A DNA stretch of 22,417 nt from Candidatus Pelearchaeum sp. (GTDB taxonomy: Archaea > Thermoproteota > Nitrososphaeria_A > Caldarchaeales > Caldarchaeaceae): NCBI GenBank assembly GCA_015520425.1, contig WAQC01000064.1, positions 1 through 22,417 of the forward strand, in the 5' to 3' direction. The notes below the pieces were generated by a model that searched no databases, was not told the origin of the DNA, and saw only the letters and a list, made by a program, of their open reading frames with translations. The translations under genes and the position numbers were made by a program. Shown here piece after piece: positions 20,263 through 22,417 of the stretch (its first letter is position 1; each line of letters begins with the position of its first letter).

Positions 20263-22417
20263 TGGCTAATCTTCTTAGGACGTACTGTAGTATTCCTCCG
20301 TGTTTGTAGTATTCTATTTCTATTGGTGTGTCTAGTCTTGCTATTGTTGTGAATGTTATCTTTGTTCCGTCTTCGCGTGTTGCTGTTACTTTGAGTTTCT
20401 TTCTTGGTGTTAGGCCGTCTGCTATTCCCTCTATATCATATGTCTCGTGTCCTGTTAGTCCTAGTGATTTCCAGCTCTGGCCTTCTTCAAACTGTAGTGG
20501 TAGGACACCCATTCCGACTAGGTTGCTTCTGTGTATTCTCTCGTAGCTCTCTGCTATCACCGCTCTAACTCCTAGGAGGCGTGTTCCTTTCGCAGCCCAG
20601 TCGCGTGAGCTTCCCGCGCCGTACTGCTTTCCTGCCAGGATTATGAGCGGTGTGCGCTGCTGCATGTAGCGCATAGCGGCGTCATAAACGGGCATGACCT
20701 CCCCAGTTGGGTGGTAGAGCGTCCACCAGCCCTCCTTATCAGGGACAAGCTGGTTCCTTAGCCTGATGTTGGCGAATGTTCCCCGTATCATGACCTCATG
20801 ATTGCCGCGCCTCGCGCCGTATGTGTTGAAATCAACTGGGTCCACGCCCATGTCTATGAGGTATTTTCCAGCAGGGCTCGCTGGAGGTATTGCGCCTGCT
20901 GGGGATATGTGGTCTGTGGTTACCCTGTCTCCAAGCAGCACCAGTACTCGTGCTCCCTTTATGTCTGTTAGAGGCGGCGGCTCCAGCGTGATGTCAATGA
21001 AGAATGGGGGCTCGCGTATGTATGTTGAGCGCGCGTCCCACTCGTATATCTCGCCTCTTGGGGACTCTAGACTCTCCCAACGCTCATCACCTCTAAAGAC
21101 ATCAGCATATTTACGCTTGAACATCTCTGGGTCTAGAGACTTATTGATGGTCTCTTTGATTTCTTCCATGCTGGGCCATATGTCGCGTAGGTAGACTGGT
21201 TTGCCGTTTTTATCGCTTCCTATAGGCTCGTTGAGCAGGTCTATATCCATACGTCCAGCTAGGCCGTAGGCAACAACCAAGATGGGCGACATTAGGAAGC
21301 TGGCCCTGACAAGGGGATGTATTCTGCCTTCAAAGTTTCTATTACCGCTTAGGACAGCAACGGTGTAGAGGTCGTTATCCTTTATCGCCTTAGCTATCGC
21401 TTCGGGGAGAGGGCCGCTATTACCTATGCACGTTGTACACCCATAGCCGACGACATTATACCTAAGACTCTCTAGATACTTGATTAAGCCTGCTTTCTCA
21501 AGATATTCTGTCACAACAGTAGAGCCTGGCGCTAGGCTTGTCTTGACGTAGGGCTTCATGTGTAGGCCTTTTTCTACTGCTTTCTTTGCTAGGAGGCCAG
21601 CGCCTATCATTACTGCGGGGTTTGATGTGTTTGTGCAGCTTGTTATGGCTGATATGACTACCGCCCCATGCGTTATCTCCGTCTCTTCACCATCTACACG
21701 AAGCTTAACGCTGGGTAGCCCTACTCTGCGGGCTACAGACTGGGTTCCAGCCGCTCCCCCTCCCTCGTAAAACCAGATGTGGTCGTTCTCCACCTCAACG
21801 GACACGCCTCTCTGCTTAAGGTAGCTGCTCATTATCTCAATAAACCGCTTCTTCGCCTCGCGTAGGGGTATCCTATCCTCTGGGTTGGCTGGCCCAGCTA
21901 TTGAGGGCTCAACCTCACCCATATCCAGCTCTATGACAGCGCTATACCTCGGCTCGCTGGCCTCGTCGTAGAAGAGAGACTGGGCCTTGGCGTATTTCTC
22001 AACGAGCTTGATGTGCTGCTCCTCGCGGCCTGTGAGCCTGAGGTAGGATATTGTCTCCTCATCTACGGGGAAGAACCCGACTGTGGCACCGTACTCTGGG
22101 GCCATGTTGGCTACGGTGGCTCTATCTGCTATGCTTAGCTTCTTGAGACCTGGGCCGTAGTATTCAACGAACTTGCCGACAACGCCGTGTTTTCTGAGCT
22201 TCTCGGTTATTGTCAGCACTAGGTCTGTGGCTGTTGAGCCTCGTGGTAGCTCGCCGTCAAGCCTTACCCCCACAACCTCTGGGATGGGCATGTAGTATGG
22301 CTGGCCCAGCATGACAGCCTCTGCCTCAATACCGCCGACACCCCAGCCAAGGACACCCAGCGCATTAACCATAGGGGTATGCGAGTCCGTCCCAAGCAGG
22401 GTGTCGGGAAAAGCAAC
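20258..22417 (-). CDS. acnA: Aconitate hydratase (AcnA/IRP-type), N-terminus outside the window
   Basis: The frame stays open to the window edge at 22417. The visible 719 residues begin VAFPDTLLGTDSHTPMVNALG, which is internal to AcnA, so about 170 N-terminal residues are missing. The enzyme interconverts citrate and isocitrate with a [4Fe-4S] cluster. Cluster cysteines are in SCTNTSNP and in GYGCTTCIGNSGPLP. The C-terminal swivel domain has DRVTTDHISPAG and GKQYGAGSSRDWAAKG, with ESYERIHRSNL. The domain order matches AcnA/IRP rather than AcnB or the split archaeal isopropylmalate-type forms. An ATG at 22372 is not the true start. It converges on the catalase gene. Confidence 0.95.
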   Translation of the reverse strand, partial: VAFPDTLLGTDSHTPMVNALGVLGWGVGGIEAEAVMLGQPYYMPIPEVVGVRLDGELPRGSTATDLVLTITEKLRKHGVVGKFVEYYGPGLKKLSIADRATVANMAPEYGATVGFFPVDEETISYLRLTGREEQHIKLVEKYAKAQSLFYDEASEPRYSAVIELDMGEVEPSIAGPANPEDRIPLREAKKRFIEIMSSYLKQRGVSVEVENDHIWFYEGGGAAGTQSVARRVGLPSVKLRVDGEETEITHGAVVISAITSCTNTSNPAVMIGAGLLAKKAVEKGLHMKPYVKTSLAPGSTVVTEYLEKAGLIKYLESLRYNVVGYGCTTCIGNSGPLPEAIAKAIKDNDLYTVAVLSGNRNFEGRIHPLVRASFLMSPILVVAYGLAGRMDIDLLNEPIGSDKNGKPVYLRDIWPSMEEIKETINKSLDPEMFKRKYADVFRGDERWESLESPRGEIYEWDARSTYIREPPFFIDITLEPPPLTDIKGARVLVLLGDRVTTDHISPAGAIPPASPAGKYLIDMGVDPVDFNTYGARRGNHEVMIRGTFANIRLRNQLVPDKEGWWTLYHPTGEVMPVYDAAMRYMQQRTPLIILAGKQYGAGSSRDWAAKGTRLLGVRAVIAESYERIHRSNLVGMGVLPLQFEEGQSWKSLGLTGHETYDIEGIADGLTPRKKLKVTATREDGTKITFTTIARLDTPIEIEYYKHGGILQYVLRRLAK

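Noticed and set aside
22370..22372. ATG as the aconitase start.
   Set aside because: The frame remains open to the window edge, and the residues before it (GTDSHTP) are conserved aconitase sequence, so the gene begins outside.

Overview
The window is archaeal chromosome. The evidence is ribosomal proteins eL21 and uL16/L10e, RNA polymerase subunit Rpo4, archaeal Pus10, a DUF655 protein, SRP54, a CCA-less tRNA-Ala, TATA-type promoters 25-30 nt upstream of leaderless starts, and GGTGA-type ribosome binding sites. Mixed G+C, a Mre11-Rad50 pair without adjacent herA/nurA, Mn-catalase and an AcnA-type aconitase suggest a thermophilic or aerobic member of the Thermoproteota (for example Caldarchaeales/Aigarchaeota or relatives). 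That placement is inference. No mobile element, CRISPR array or phage gene is visible, and no gap exceeds 200 nt.

Layout. 1-1109: end of a sugar-nucleotidyltransferase, an unrecognised 186-aa protein, and a 46-aa single-span membrane protein. 1106-4592: a large secreted, membrane-anchored Thr/Glu-rich coiled-coil protein, a divergent winged-helix membrane regulator, and a LOG-family protein. 4573-8108: rad50 and mre11, translationally coupled. 8199-10990: a two-domain SagB-like oxidoreductase convergent with a class V aminotransferase. 11190-16265: a minus-strand information-processing block (SRP54, Pus10, eL21, Rpo4, DUF655, then L10e and RNase HI). 16361-18510: an anchored surface protein with beta-sandwich repeats and an NAD-dependent sugar epimerase. 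18519-18590: tRNA-Ala(UGC). 18741-22417: a Fur/PerR-type regulator, Mn-catalase and the C-terminal 719 residues of aconitase.

How the genes fit together. SRP54, L10e, eL21, Rpo4, Pus10, tRNA-Ala and DUF655 serve transcription, translation and protein targeting. Mre11-Rad50 handles DNA ends. The Fur-type regulator, Mn-catalase and aconitase form a plausible oxidative-stress/iron neighbourhood. The nucleotidyltransferase, epimerase and two anchored secreted proteins point to cell-surface and glycan functions.

Most notable observations: (1) an abrupt reversal of strand composition at tRNA-Ala (about 18.5-18.7 kb), resembling a replication-origin skew switch; (2) tail-to-tail gene pairs that interlock by exactly four bases, three times; (3) the Thr/Glu-rich surface protein with a duplicated helical unit beside a membrane-bound regulator; (4) frequent TTG starts. 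I found no convincing wholly new multi-gene system.
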